A DNA stretch of 64,000 bases from Methanobacterium petrolearium (lineage in GTDB: Archaea > Methanobacteriota > Methanobacteria > Methanobacteriales > Methanobacteriaceae), in assembly GCF_017873625.1 (NCBI RefSeq), contig NZ_JAGGKL010000001.1, positions 87,001 through 151,000 on the forward strand, given 5' to 3'. Below the pieces are notes generated by a model. That model saw nothing but the letters and a program-made list of their open reading frames with translations, made no database searches and had not been told where the DNA came from. Positions 20,938 to 29,428 of the stretch are shown here, piece after piece. Positions within the stretch are counted from its first letter, which is position 1; each line of letters begins with the position of its first letter. A program made the translations under genes and the position numbers.

Positions 20938-21029
20938 GTTCGTGCATTTCCGAACGTATAGTAATATACGAACCACCATATATAATTTTTACTGTTCGCA
21001 TCTAAACGAACGTACTTATATATGCGAAC
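20938..21029. promoter_or_regulatory. Duplicated MsvR-type operator between fpaA and msvR
   Basis: Two identical-architecture sites are present: GTTCG-N8-CGAAC-N13-CGAAC at 20938-20973 and again at 20994-21029, offset by exactly 56 bp. Within each, the CGAAC half-sites are 18 bp apart. A TATA-like element for fpaA (minus strand, about 20977-20986) lies between the copies, and one for msvR (TTTATATAG, about 21031-21039) follows the second. MsvR of Methanothermobacter is known to bind TTCG...CGAA-type boxes in the equivalent intergenic region, so these are very probably its sites. Confidence 0.85.
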
Positions 21030-21114
21030 ATTTTATATAGTAAATGTATAAATCATATATAAATAAAAATAGACCAAAGCCCTAAACTTGGCCGGTTGTA
21101 TAAAAGGGATTATT

Positions 21115-21873
21115 ATGACCCCAATAAAAGCAAAAAATCGTGTAAAAATATTTTCCACTAAATCAGGCGTGAATATAATTCAAAGCCCTATAAAAGCCCA
21201 GATTCTATCCCTACTTAAAGAGGGAGGGATGAGTGGATCCCAAGTAGTGGCATCCACCAAAAGATCCAAATCAACTATCTCAGCACACTTGCAGGATCTG
21301 GAGGATGTCGGAATAATAGATTGGGTAATAGATCCTGAAGATCGACGAAAAAAAATTTATTACATCAACTCCCGTTTTTTAGGCGATGTTTCTCCAGAAA
21401 ACGAAGTTGAAGATGATGTTGACCTGGCCCTTCAAAAACAGATTTTAGAATCAGATGACCCACTTAAATTCTTCAGGTTTATGTTCAGAGCAATAAGAGT
21501 ATCCCTTATGGATGAAGGAATAAATATCGACCCCATACTGCGTAATGCAGGTTATAAAGTAGGGGAGACTTTTTACGAAAAATTGCAGACTCCTGATATT
21601 AATAAATTTATTAGAAATGTTGCAAAATTTTGGGAAGATAATCAGTTAGGCCGGATTGAAGTTAAAAGCACCGATCCCATTATTATTCAGGCTTATGACT
21701 GTTTTGAATGTGAAGATCTGCCTCAAATCGGGAAACCTGCCTGTGCATTTGATTCAGGAATATTGGAAGCATTTTTCTCACTATGCTTCCAGGAACAGGT
21801 GGAAGTGGAAGAAGTTAAATGTTACGCCCAGGGTGATGATTACTGTCAGTTCATGGTTAAAACAAAAAATTAG
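21115..21873 (+). CDS. msvR: MsvR-like redox-sensing transcription regulator (ArsR-type HTH + V4R domain)
   Basis: Residues 10-90 form a winged HTH of ArsR/MarR style ('IKAQILSLLKEGGMSGSQV', 'KSTISAHLQDLEDVGII', 'DRRKKIYYI'). The C-terminal half is a V4R domain with cysteines in 'DCFECEDLP', 'ACAF' and 'KCYAQGDDYCQF', suited to redox sensing. MsvR is a methanogen-specific regulator that represses itself and fpaA under reducing conditions in Methanothermobacter. The frame opens at a TTG (21088), but the ATG at 21115 is preceded by AAAAGGGA and is preferred. Confidence 0.92.
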   Translation: MTPIKAKNRVKIFSTKSGVNIIQSPIKAQILSLLKEGGMSGSQVVASTKRSKSTISAHLQDLEDVGIIDWVIDPEDRRKKIYYINSRFLGDVSPENEVEDDVDLALQKQILESDDPLKFFRFMFRAIRVSLMDEGINIDPILRNAGYKVGETFYEKLQTPDINKFIRNVAKFWEDNQLGRIEVKSTDPIIIQAYDCFECEDLPQIGKPACAFDSGILEAFFSLCFQEQVEVEEVKCYAQGDDYCQFMVKTKN

Positions 21874-21893
21874 ATTATATTTCAGTTGAAAAA

Positions 21894-22883
21894 TTATTTA
21901 TCAGTTAAAAATTTCTCAATAGCCCCTGAAGACTTTGAAACATCCCTAATGCAACCATAATGTCCCCAGATAGAATCATATAAGAATAGTTCCGCGTTGG
22001 GGAGACCTTCATATAATGGCATTAAACTGTATTTTTCATCAACAATCTGATCCTGATGAATGCCTATCACCAGTGCTGGAACCTCGATTGTGGATATTTC
22101 CTCAGTTAGATCATGATTGAAAATCGCCTTGTTTTTCCATACCAAATCATTAGCATCCCAATCAGCAGAATCGGCTTTCCTCTCACTAACTCCTTTCAGG
22201 AATTCTTTCTTAGATTGAAAACATTCTTCATAGTTTTCTGGGGCTAAAGACCACAGGTAACTCAGGTAAGCTACCTTTTCCATGGCTTTTACTGGATTTT
22301 CAGTGTAATTTCCCTGGTTATACTCTGCGTCATCTTCAATGATCTGGCTCATGAGGTGGTAAACACCAAACATGCGGTTGGAAAAATGATGGCTGGTGGC
22401 ATGCAGTATCAGGAAATCCATGAATTCAGGATACTCCAATGCCCAGTTAAGAGCCTGGAACCCACCCATAGACGTGCCCATGACCCCTTTGAGGTGTTTA
22501 ATCCCTAAACCCCTGGTTAATAATTCATGTTGGGCTATTGCCATGTCTTTAATACTGTATTCTGGAAAATCTGTTCCCATGCCAGGGGCAGATGGGCTGG
22601 ATGATCCGGGTGTTCCTAAAGCTGTGGTACTTATCACATAGAACTGGTCTGTGTCTATAACCTTTCCCGGACCAATTACTTGGTTGAGGTTTTCCACGGA
22701 ATTACAATCTCCACTCCAACCATGAAGATATAAAAATGCGTTGGTTATTTTACCCTCACTGTCAAGCGTTTTAGTCCCCTGAACTGCGTATTCCATGGTT
22801 AAATCTGGAATACTTTCTCCAGATTCAAATTGGAAATTTTTTAGATTGTGATATTTTCTTTCAAGCAAATATTTCACCCTCAA
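21894..22883 (-). CDS. Alpha/beta hydrolase, homoserine O-acetyltransferase-like
   Basis: The 329-residue protein has an alpha/beta-hydrolase core with oxyanion region 'YLHGWSGD' near residue 52, the nucleophile elbow 'GTSMGGFQ' near 135-142 and a C-terminal 'GHYGCIRD' that would give the catalytic His. The layout matches the MetX subgroup. It lacks the 'NGPRPTG'-like segment I would expect in a true homoserine acetyltransferase, so an acyltransferase or esterase role remains open. The DUF447 gene ends 9 bp upstream, implying cotranscription. Confidence 0.75.
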   Translation of the reverse strand: MRVKYLLERKYHNLKNFQFESGESIPDLTMEYAVQGTKTLDSEGKITNAFLYLHGWSGDCNSVENLNQVIGPGKVIDTDQFYVISTTALGTPGSSSPSAPGMGTDFPEYSIKDMAIAQHELLTRGLGIKHLKGVMGTSMGGFQALNWALEYPEFMDFLILHATSHHFSNRMFGVYHLMSQIIEDDAEYNQGNYTENPVKAMEKVAYLSYLWSLAPENYEECFQSKKEFLKGVSERKADSADWDANDLVWKNKAIFNHDLTEEISTIEVPALVIGIHQDQIVDEKYSLMPLYEGLPNAELFLYDSIWGHYGCIRDVSKSSGAIEKFLTDK

Positions 22884-22892
22884 TCATCTTCA

Positions 22893-23519
22893 TCATTTGA
22901 TCCTTATTTCAAATTCCTTTCGAACAAGTTCCATTGCTTGTTTGTGTTTAGGTCCTCCCACATGGTTAACTACCCTTGATATCTCTTTCAGCCTATCAGC
23001 GTATTCCTGCTTTTTTTCTGCAGGTACCCGTTGCACTCTGCTCAGGTTCACCAGGGCTTCAAGCACCCCACATATTGCCCGGCTGAGTGGTTCGTATTCT
23101 TTCCGGTTACGCTTTATATCCTGAACCTGGGAGTGAAACATGATGGTGATATTCTCACCCATGGCATCTTCCTTCTCCACCTTCTTTTCATGGTGTACTT
23201 CACAAAAAAAAGATGTGTATGCATTTTTTAAGGAAAATCCATGTTTTTCTTCAGTAAATTCTGTGGCTGAAGGGTTATCTATGAGAGACTGGGTGAAAAG
23301 AAGTGGATCTCTGGATAGATTTACATGGAACTTTTTTTCCCGTTTTACATTGGCTATGGTGTGGGATCCTTCGTGGAGTCGGAGCACTACCTGATCCGGT
23401 CCTTTGCAGATAACACCCATAGGGGCGGCATTGGGAGTTCCATCTTCATTTCGTGTAGTTACAATGGCCTCATAATGAAGGCCTTTTTCCATGTTTAAGG
23501 AATATAGATCAACAGTCAT
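22893..23519 (-). CDS. DUF447 family protein (flavin-reductase-like split barrel)
   Basis: A 208-residue protein with 'YEAIVTTRNEDGTPNAAPMGV' split across residues 16-36, followed by 'HTIANVKREKKFHVNLSRDPLLF', the pattern of DUF447. The family forms an FMN-binding split beta-barrel and is common in methanogens; substrates are unknown. A second helical part (residues 130-205) is rich in Lys/Arg/Glu. It lies immediately upstream of the alpha/beta hydrolase, so the two are probably one transcription unit. Confidence 0.85.
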   Translation of the reverse strand: MTVDLYSLNMEKGLHYEAIVTTRNEDGTPNAAPMGVICKGPDQVVLRLHEGSHTIANVKREKKFHVNLSRDPLLFTQSLIDNPSATEFTEEKHGFSLKNAYTSFFCEVHHEKKVEKEDAMGENITIMFHSQVQDIKRNRKEYEPLSRAICGVLEALVNLSRVQRVPAEKKQEYADRLKEISRVVNHVGGPKHKQAMELVRKEFEIRIK

Positions 23520-23651
23520 TTATCTCACGATTAATAATTTTTTAGATTGATACAACGTTATCCATTCTGGAAATAAAAGAATATAATGTATTTATTTTTT
23601 AAACCCTATTACAAGAATCACCGGAGAAAAGGTCAAATATTTTCATCTGGT

Positions 23652-24365
23652 TTAATGGTCCTGGTTACCGTTGAATTTGACTATGGTGGTGGAAAGGTAC
23701 TTTCCCTTCTTTGCAAATCCATCAAAAACTTTTTCATCTTCCATACTGCAATTTTGGACAGATACAACCGTTTTATCCCGGGGATCCTTATTTATGATTT
23801 CTTCCAGCATCTGGGAATGGCGGGAGGTCTTCATGATCACGGCAGTGTCTGCATGTTGCAGTAGTTCTTCCAGTCTCTGGTCCACCTTGGGCACCACCAG
23901 AATGATTTCATCCTTTTCGCCCAGGGTGATGCCGGCACTGGCAGCACATCCAGTGAATGAATTTATTCCCGGTATCATCTCCACAACATATCCCTGGTCG
24001 TCTATTATCCTGGCAACATATGAAAATGTGCTGTAAACTGATGGATCTCCCAGGGTGATGAAAGAAACATCCCGGCCTTCATCTAATTCATTTATAATTA
24101 ACTCTGCAGCCCCGGCCCAGTAACTTTTCAGGGCTTTCTTATCCTCAATCATGGGGAACAGAGGTTCAATAGTTACATGTTCATCCTTACGTCCATCCAG
24201 AATTCCCCGGACAATGGAAAGTGCCACGCTTGGTTTGTTCTGGGACGATTTGGGGGCACAAATTACCGGAACGCGTTCCAATGTCTTCACAGCCTTAACT
24301 GTAAGTAATTCAGGGTCTCCAGGACCCACACCAACACCTATGAGTTTACCTCTATTCATATTCAT
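23652..24365 (-). CDS. cbiL: Precorrin-2/cobalt-factor-II C20-methyltransferase
   Basis: CbiL methylates C20 of cobalt-factor II with S-adenosylmethionine in anaerobic cobalamin synthesis, needed for corrinoid methyltransferases of methanogenesis. The tetrapyrrole methylase motifs are clear: 'GVGVGPGDPELLTVKAV' near residue 10, 'FITLGDPSVYSTFSYVAR' near 100 and 'MIPGINSFTGCAASAG' near 128. At 237 residues it has normal CbiL length. The start could be either of two close Mets (24365 or 24359). No riboswitch was seen upstream. Confidence 0.93.
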   Translation of the reverse strand: MNMNRGKLIGVGVGPGDPELLTVKAVKTLERVPVICAPKSSQNKPSVALSIVRGILDGRKDEHVTIEPLFPMIEDKKALKSYWAGAAELIINELDEGRDVSFITLGDPSVYSTFSYVARIIDDQGYVVEMIPGINSFTGCAASAGITLGEKDEIILVVPKVDQRLEELLQHADTAVIMKTSRHSQMLEEIINKDPRDKTVVSVQNCSMEDEKVFDGFAKKGKYLSTTIVKFNGNQDH

Positions 24366-24577
24366 GATGAAACACCAATTTAAACTAACAATAACTGGTC
24401 TTCTATTTTATGTAATCATAATATAAGGGTATTTATCCTGGTTCTTTGAACTATTAAAAATAAAGAAGGTTATTGATTATTTATTTATAATTTGAAGTTA
24501 TGCCAAAACCCCTAACAATGCTGTGTGGATTAATTACATGTTATTAGACTGTTTTCGGACCTAATACTGTGTTTAAA

Positions 24578-24905
24578 TTATTTTAACGCATGATTTACTG
24601 TTTCTTTTAGTTCTGGAACCCCCTCTAAATCACTTCCCATACAATATCCCACTCCACATCAAAATACTGGTGAATAAGTTTATCTCTCATTCCTGCGATT
24701 TCTTTCCATTCTATCTTGGAATTATCCGTCTTGAAATCATCAGATAAATTTTTAACTGCTTCACCAATAATTTCAAGACTTCTTACTGTTCCTCGTTGTA
24801 ACAGTGGATCACTTAAAAGATCTTCCTTGGTATTTGTTGAGAATTGAACCCCAATAAAATAGGTTCATCTTTAATATGTTCCAGAAGGGCAGTATCCTTA
24901 TTCAC
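24578..24905 (-). pseudogene. HEPN-domain (DUF86) toxin-like gene, frameshifted twice
   Basis: Starting at a GTG (24905) that overlaps the end of the MNT gene, the frame reads 'LLEHIKDEP' and stops early. A second frame then reads 'TKEDLLSDPLLQRGTVRSLE', 'IIGEAVKNLS' and 'EIAGMRDKLIHQYFDVEWDIVW', which contains the HEPN RNase motif R-x4-H ('RDKLIH'). A third frame reads 'DLEGVPELKETVNHALK' to a TAA at 24578. Restoring one base near 24849-24866 and one near 24635-24645 rebuilds a roughly 109-residue DUF86 protein of normal length. It is either inactivated or affected by sequencing error. Confidence 0.8.
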
Positions 24906-25179
24906 ACCAGATCACCTCTTTTTCCACAGTAGGGCGCATATAAGGACTTAATGCATTATTAGTGACCAGATGAACTTCCTTGTCAAAAAGTTCTTCTAGA
25001 TAGAAGACCAGGCCCATGAAATTATGGAGAGTGGGTTTATCAAATTCAACCAGAATATCAATGTCACTGGAAGTTGTTTCTTCTCCTCTGACGTAGGAAC
25101 CAAAAACTCCTATTTTAGCAACACTGTATCTTTCTTTTATTTCACTCTCATGTTCCTTGATTACGTCCAGAACCCTCAT
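24898..25179 (-). CDS. Minimal nucleotidyltransferase (MNT), antitoxin-like
   Basis: A 93-residue MNT-domain protein with 'GVFGSYVRGEETTSSDIDILVEF': the GS-x-R-G loop at residues 27-32 and the metal-binding Asp pair D39/D41. In HEPN-MNT toxin-antitoxin modules the MNT protein AMPylates and silences the HEPN RNase. The partner gene overlaps by 8 bp downstream but is frameshifted. The MNT catalytic residues look intact. Confidence 0.92.
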   Translation of the reverse strand: MRVLDVIKEHESEIKERYSVAKIGVFGSYVRGEETTSSDIDILVEFDKPTLHNFMGLVFYLEELFDKEVHLVTNNALSPYMRPTVEKEVIWCE

Positions 25180-25251
25180 TAAAGCACCATATAACCTTTA
25201 TATCTCTGGAATTATTTATTGGAGGGTGATTGATATTAAGTTTTGGTAAAC

Positions 25252-25587
25252 TCATTTCTCACTGGAACTTCTACTGGGGGAGTTGTGATCCAGATTTCGT
25301 TGAATTAATGTTGGTTGGTGTGCTGCTATCATGTCGTGACATTTTATCAGGATTAATGAGGATAAAAATGTTTTGTAGGCTGCTTTCATAAGCCCACTGG
25401 AGTAAAGGAGGGTTCCGTTGGTGTCGGTTTTGTCTTTTTGGCCTAGCCAGTATTGTAGGATTTCATTTGTGACTTTAGTGGTGGCAATGGCAAAGCTTCT
25501 AGCACCATCATATCCTGCTGGCTCACCAATCAGTTGTGTAATGTTGGTAATTGGATCTGTTGAGAGTAAAGTGTACCCATTGTCATT
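25252..25587 (-). pseudogene. 5'-truncated relic of a surface (cell-wall-associated) protein
   Basis: A 111-codon open frame without a usable start codon, bounded upstream by a TAA inside the end of the next gene. It reads 'LLSTDPITNITQLIGEPAGY', then 'DGARSFAIATTKVTNEILQY' and 'GLMKAAYKTFLSSLILIKCH'. From memory this resembles the C-terminal region of large Methanobacterium surface proteins with a transglutaminase-like part; no match was checked. The last 30 codons look random ('RNLDHNSPSRSSSEK'), as if a frameshift preceded the stop. Confidence 0.6.
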
Positions 25588-26128
25588 TTATTGATTGGAA
25601 GATAGTTTGAGTGGTTTCGTTAATCACTTGATTGCCTATTGTAGTATCCGGCCCGTAAACTGCAATTACGTATATTCCATTGTTAATTTTAAAGTACATT
25701 TCGCTAGAAACTAGTCTACCTGCTGTGTATTCATAACTGTATGTCAACTTCTCCACAAAAACACCATTCGGATTAGTTTCGTTGGTTGGAGATAATAATT
25801 TACATGTAGAATCATTTTTAACCCTTAAAATGGTTCTATCTTTCATTTCCGAAGTGGAAGTTGTGCTAATATTCTTAAAAACCATCATGTTTTGTACTTT
25901 TAATGGAGCAGTATTTTCAAAATAAGCGATTAATTCTAAGGGAAAACTAGAATTTGTATCATTACTAGAATAATCTGCATTTTCAAAATCAGTAGGATAA
26001 TTAAAACTTATATAAGCATCAGAAAATGTTTTAGTAGAATTATTAAAAAAACTAATGAACACATTGGAAACTAAAAGAATTAAAATGATTATCCCTATAA
26101 CCATAGCTAAATTATTTTTATTGTTCAT
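25583..26128 (-). CDS. Membrane-anchored PsbP-like extracellular protein
   Basis: The 181-residue protein begins with a signal-anchor ('LAMVIGIIILILLVSNVFISFF', residues 8-29 in part). The outer domain starts 'SDAYISFNYPTDFENADYS', the usual beginning of archaeal PsbP/DUF1795-like domains, and ends with a strand-rich 'MYFKINNGIYVIAVYGPD' and a helix. Such proteins are secreted or anchored; ligand unknown. It is isolated in an accessory region between gene relics. Confidence 0.65.
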   Translation of the reverse strand: MNNKNNLAMVIGIIILILLVSNVFISFFNNSTKTFSDAYISFNYPTDFENADYSSNDTNSSFPLELIAYFENTAPLKVQNMMVFKNISTTSTSEMKDRTILRVKNDSTCKLLSPTNETNPNGVFVEKLTYSYEYTAGRLVSSEMYFKINNGIYVIAVYGPDTTIGNQVINETTQTIFQSIK

Positions 26129-26350
26129 AGTGCCATCTCATATTATTATACTCTTATTATCTTAGTTGCACTTGTATCTGGAGTCTTTGGAGCCCCTTCT
26201 TCCTTATCAAGGAAGAACATGGAAAACTATTTGTAAAAAAACCAAGTGCAAATTCTTGACAACCGGGCACGGCCAACAATGCAACGCCAGTGCCAAAGTA
26301 CAAAGCAGCTTGTTGATTTTTATCTTTAAGTGTTTCCTGAAGACTTATTA

Positions 26351-27064
26351 TTATTCCTGATATAAATCCCTTAAAACATCCCTAAATTGGCTTGGTTCGG
26401 AATAATTCTGATGTTGCTTATTAATCACTGCATCTACTTCTTTTAGTGTTAACCAGCCATCTGTCCCTGCAGCTCTATTAAAATTTTCCAATGTGTTCTT
26501 GCTTTTTCCTGTTTTAAGATCAACATAAATGTACTTAAATGTCTTATCTGTACCATTTTCAAATTCAGTTACAACAGGTACTTTCCAGACTTCTTTACCA
26601 TTCATAGTTATTTTCTGAGGTTTACGGCATGGATTACCCATTGATTGAATTTGAGCGATGTAACTTGCTTTCAATTCATCCAATGACCTCCATTCATCAT
26701 CATCTTTTTTGCTCATTAATGTTTTTGCATCAATGGTAACGGTCCAGTAATAAGGTCCCTTAGGAGCAGGAGGATCATAAAATTTTACTACCCAATATTT
26801 CCCATCAGAAGTCAAATAAACATCTTTCACAGTACCCACACCAAAAGCTATTCCCCCATTTAGTCTTGCTATGGATACTGCTGTTGCTTCAGGAGTTGAA
26901 TTATCAAAAGAAGTAGTACTTAAAGAAGAAGGATCAAAATGTGTTCTTCCCTTAATTTCAGAGATTAAATCCAAACCAAAGGAGACTATCATGAAAGCAG
27001 AAACTAAACAGATAATAGTACCTCCTATTAAAACACCAGCAACCAGTAACTTTTTCCTATCCAA
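26351..27064 (-). CDS. Anchored extracellular protein, unknown (possible PepSY-like repeats)
   Basis: The 237-residue protein has one N-terminal membrane segment (residues 5-28, 'LLVAGVLIGGTIICLVSAF'). The outer part contains two stretches built like PepSY units: 'VKDVYLTSDGKYWVVKFYD...YWTVTIDAKT' and 'KVPVVTEFENGTDKTFKYIYVDLKTGK'. I do not recognise a full family. It is oriented like the neighbouring anchored protein but separated by about 220 bp that carry a coding-like relic. Confidence 0.6.
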   Translation of the reverse strand: MDRKKLLVAGVLIGGTIICLVSAFMIVSFGLDLISEIKGRTHFDPSSLSTTSFDNSTPEATAVSIARLNGGIAFGVGTVKDVYLTSDGKYWVVKFYDPPAPKGPYYWTVTIDAKTLMSKKDDDEWRSLDELKASYIAQIQSMGNPCRKPQKITMNGKEVWKVPVVTEFENGTDKTFKYIYVDLKTGKSKNTLENFNRAAGTDGWLTLKEVDAVINKQHQNYSEPSQFRDVLRDLYQE

Positions 27065-27561
27065 ATGGATACCACCCTACTTGTTTTCCATTTATTGATG
27101 AAAAATGCCAGTTAACTGCGAAAAATCCCATATTAACCCCCCTTTTAATCACCATAACTAATACAGTTAATATAAACTGCCTCATAACTCAAATATCCCT
27201 AATATCAGTAATACCTCCAATTATATATTACTTTCCATCCACTTAATATTATTACTAACCCCTTAGTGTGAAGTTAAAAATTAATACCATTACTGTTTAT
27301 TACAGCAAAAAATCAATCATTGTTTAAGCCCATTGGTTTATTAAAATATTTCTAAATGTTATTATTTAAATCTGGTTTACAATCACTCTTAAAAAAAGTC
27401 ATTACCCACATTACATATAGATCAAAGCTTTTTAAGGGTATCATCCTGATTGAATTTAAATGAACACATTTGAAGTTCCTAATGGAAACCAATTTTGATG
27501 AAACCTATTTTTACGCTGGAAAACTTTAGGTATTTATACCACTAAAAAAATAGTAATCTTC
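27065..27561. other. AT-rich intergenic region before the helicase pair
   Basis: About 500 bp of AT-rich DNA lies between the divergent anchored-protein gene and the first helicase. I see no RNA gene, repeat array or convincing relic in it. A TATA-like element (TATTTATA, 27531-27538) is 24-31 bp from the helicase ATG, implying a leaderless or very short-leader transcript; no ribosome site precedes that ATG. Confidence 0.5.
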
Positions 27562-29310
27562 ATGGATAACGGCTTCTTCTGTGACAAGTGTGGAATGATA
27601 AAAGACCGATGTATATGCTCATCTAGCGGATCTGAAGGATCTGGTCAGGTAAATACACCGAAAATATCAACTTCAAGGATCAAAGCTATTAAAAGACAAT
27701 ATCCCCATATTGATGAGGATATCATTGAAAAATTCCCTTTCCAATCACCCCGGGAAGGTCAGCTGGAGATCATAGATGAGATCAGGGAGGCCATCGAACG
27801 TGGCTATTCTAACATCATCCTGGAGGCAGGTACAGGTACTGGGAAATCAGCAGTGGCCACCACCTTGGCGCGACTTTACCAGCCTGCCTATGTGCTCACC
27901 ATGACCAAACAGCTCCAGTCCCAGTATGCCTCAGAATTCGGATACCCTATGGTTAAAGGCCGTGGGAACTTCTTATGTCAGAATGAGAGTTTGGAGTACA
28001 GCTGCGATCAGGGGACCTGTCAGACCATCCCCAGCACCCAGAAGTTCGCCTGTGATTATGGTATCAGCAAATCCCCATTTAATGGCGAGTTTCACGCTTT
28101 TCAAGATGCTTTTGGAAGTCCAATTTATTTCCGTTCCAATGAAAGATGCCGCTACTGGGACCAGAAAGCATTGGCTGTGGAAAGCTCCATAACATTAATG
28201 AACTACGATTATGCCCTACTTGAACTTAACTATGTAAAACACTTTGGTAAAAGGCATTTTATGGTTTTAGACGAGGCTCATAACCTGGAAAACAAGTTAA
28301 TGCAACGTCTGGAGGTTAATCTCTACAACCGCCGCCTGGAACGCGAAATCAAAAAAACCATACCCCCCAGTATGATGAAACATACCGAACCTGCAGAATG
28401 GATACTGTTTGTAGAATCACTTTACGACGATTACCAGGACTTGGACCTTAAAAAAATCCCCAAAAGATCAGCTGACCGTATAAACCGTATGAAAATGAAC
28501 CTGAGTGAACTTTCACGAAACTTGGAGAACTCTCCTGATAACTGGGTGGTGGACACCAGTCCCGGAGGAGTATCCTTTAAACCCCTCCGGGTAAACACCT
28601 ATGCTCCTGAGCATCTTTTCAATCATGCTGATATCCGGCTTTTTATGAGTGCCACCATCCTTGATCAGGATTTATTCTGCCAGTGGCTGGGAATAAACCC
28701 GGATGAAACATATCACCTGGAGATTAAGAGTGTTTTCCCACCATCATCCCGCCCAGTTCATTTGAAACTGGTGGGGAACATGTCACACCGCCTGATAAAA
28801 CGCACCGCCCCTAAAACTATTCCTGTCCTTGAAAAAATCATCGAACACCATAAATATGAAAAAGGACTCATTCACACCCACAACTACAAGTGTCAGCAGT
28901 ATATCATGAAATATCTTAAGGATCCCCGTTTGATGGGCCATAACCCCAAAAACAGGGAACAGGTTCTAAACCGTTTTGAACATAGCAAGGAACCTCGAGT
29001 GCTGGTAAGCCCTTCAATGAGTGAAGGGGTGGATTTACCCTATGAAAAGTGCCAATTCCAAGTTATATACAAGATACCATTCCCTTACCTGGGAGACCCG
29101 CAGATAAACCAGCGAAAACAGCAGGACCCTCCATGGTATGCTTATAAAACAATTATGACTCTCCTGCAGGCTTATGGTCGTGGGATGCGGGCTGAAGATG
29201 ATTACTGTGAAACTTACATCCTAGATGGTAACTTCCGCATGTTACTGAGGAACAAACTTTACCGTAACCTAGTGCCCAGCTTCTTCAAGGATGCCATTCA
29301 AAGAGAATGA
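27562..29310 (+). CDS. DinG/XPD-like superfamily 2 DNA helicase with FeS-type cysteines
   Basis: The 582-residue protein starts with a Cys-rich knuckle ('CDKCGMIKDRCIC'). Walker A 'EAGTGTGKS' spans residues 88-96 and the Walker B/DEAH box 'VLDEAH' 235-240. Between them, cysteines in 'GNFLCQNESLEYSCDQGTC', 'KFACDYG' and 'RCRYW' are placed like the FeS-cluster domain of XPD/DinG helicases. The C-terminal 'LLQAYGRGMRAEDD' is motif VI. It should unwind DNA 5'-3'. It sits 118 bp upstream of the giant helicase-nuclease on the same strand. Confidence 0.9.
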   Translation: MDNGFFCDKCGMIKDRCICSSSGSEGSGQVNTPKISTSRIKAIKRQYPHIDEDIIEKFPFQSPREGQLEIIDEIREAIERGYSNIILEAGTGTGKSAVATTLARLYQPAYVLTMTKQLQSQYASEFGYPMVKGRGNFLCQNESLEYSCDQGTCQTIPSTQKFACDYGISKSPFNGEFHAFQDAFGSPIYFRSNERCRYWDQKALAVESSITLMNYDYALLELNYVKHFGKRHFMVLDEAHNLENKLMQRLEVNLYNRRLEREIKKTIPPSMMKHTEPAEWILFVESLYDDYQDLDLKKIPKRSADRINRMKMNLSELSRNLENSPDNWVVDTSPGGVSFKPLRVNTYAPEHLFNHADIRLFMSATILDQDLFCQWLGINPDETYHLEIKSVFPPSSRPVHLKLVGNMSHRLIKRTAPKTIPVLEKIIEHHKYEKGLIHTHNYKCQQYIMKYLKDPRLMGHNPKNREQVLNRFEHSKEPRVLVSPSMSEGVDLPYEKCQFQVIYKIPFPYLGDPQINQRKQQDPPWYAYKTIMTLLQAYGRGMRAEDDYCETYILDGNFRMLLRNKLYRNLVPSFFKDAIQRE

Positions 29311-29428
29311 CACCCCCATGATTATAAAAGGAGAGATAGTTTTAATATAGAGTTTTAACAAACCATGAAGCATCATATTAATGCCATTATTACTTCTTGG
29401 CCTAATCAAGTTATGAGAGGTTTGATGA

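Noticed and set aside
21894..22883. Firm metX (homoserine O-acetyltransferase) call
   Set aside because: Only the general alpha/beta-hydrolase core and the nucleophile elbow support it; no methionine-pathway neighbours are present, so the name was kept as 'like'.
24366..24577. Cobalamin riboswitch upstream of or near cbiL
   Set aside because: No B12-box-like sequence or long structured leader was seen; such riboswitches are rare in archaea.
26166..26360. 64-codon plus-strand open frame
   Set aside because: The Cys/Lys-rich translation is unlike a protein, no ribosome site is present, and the opposite strand carries a better coding-like frame.
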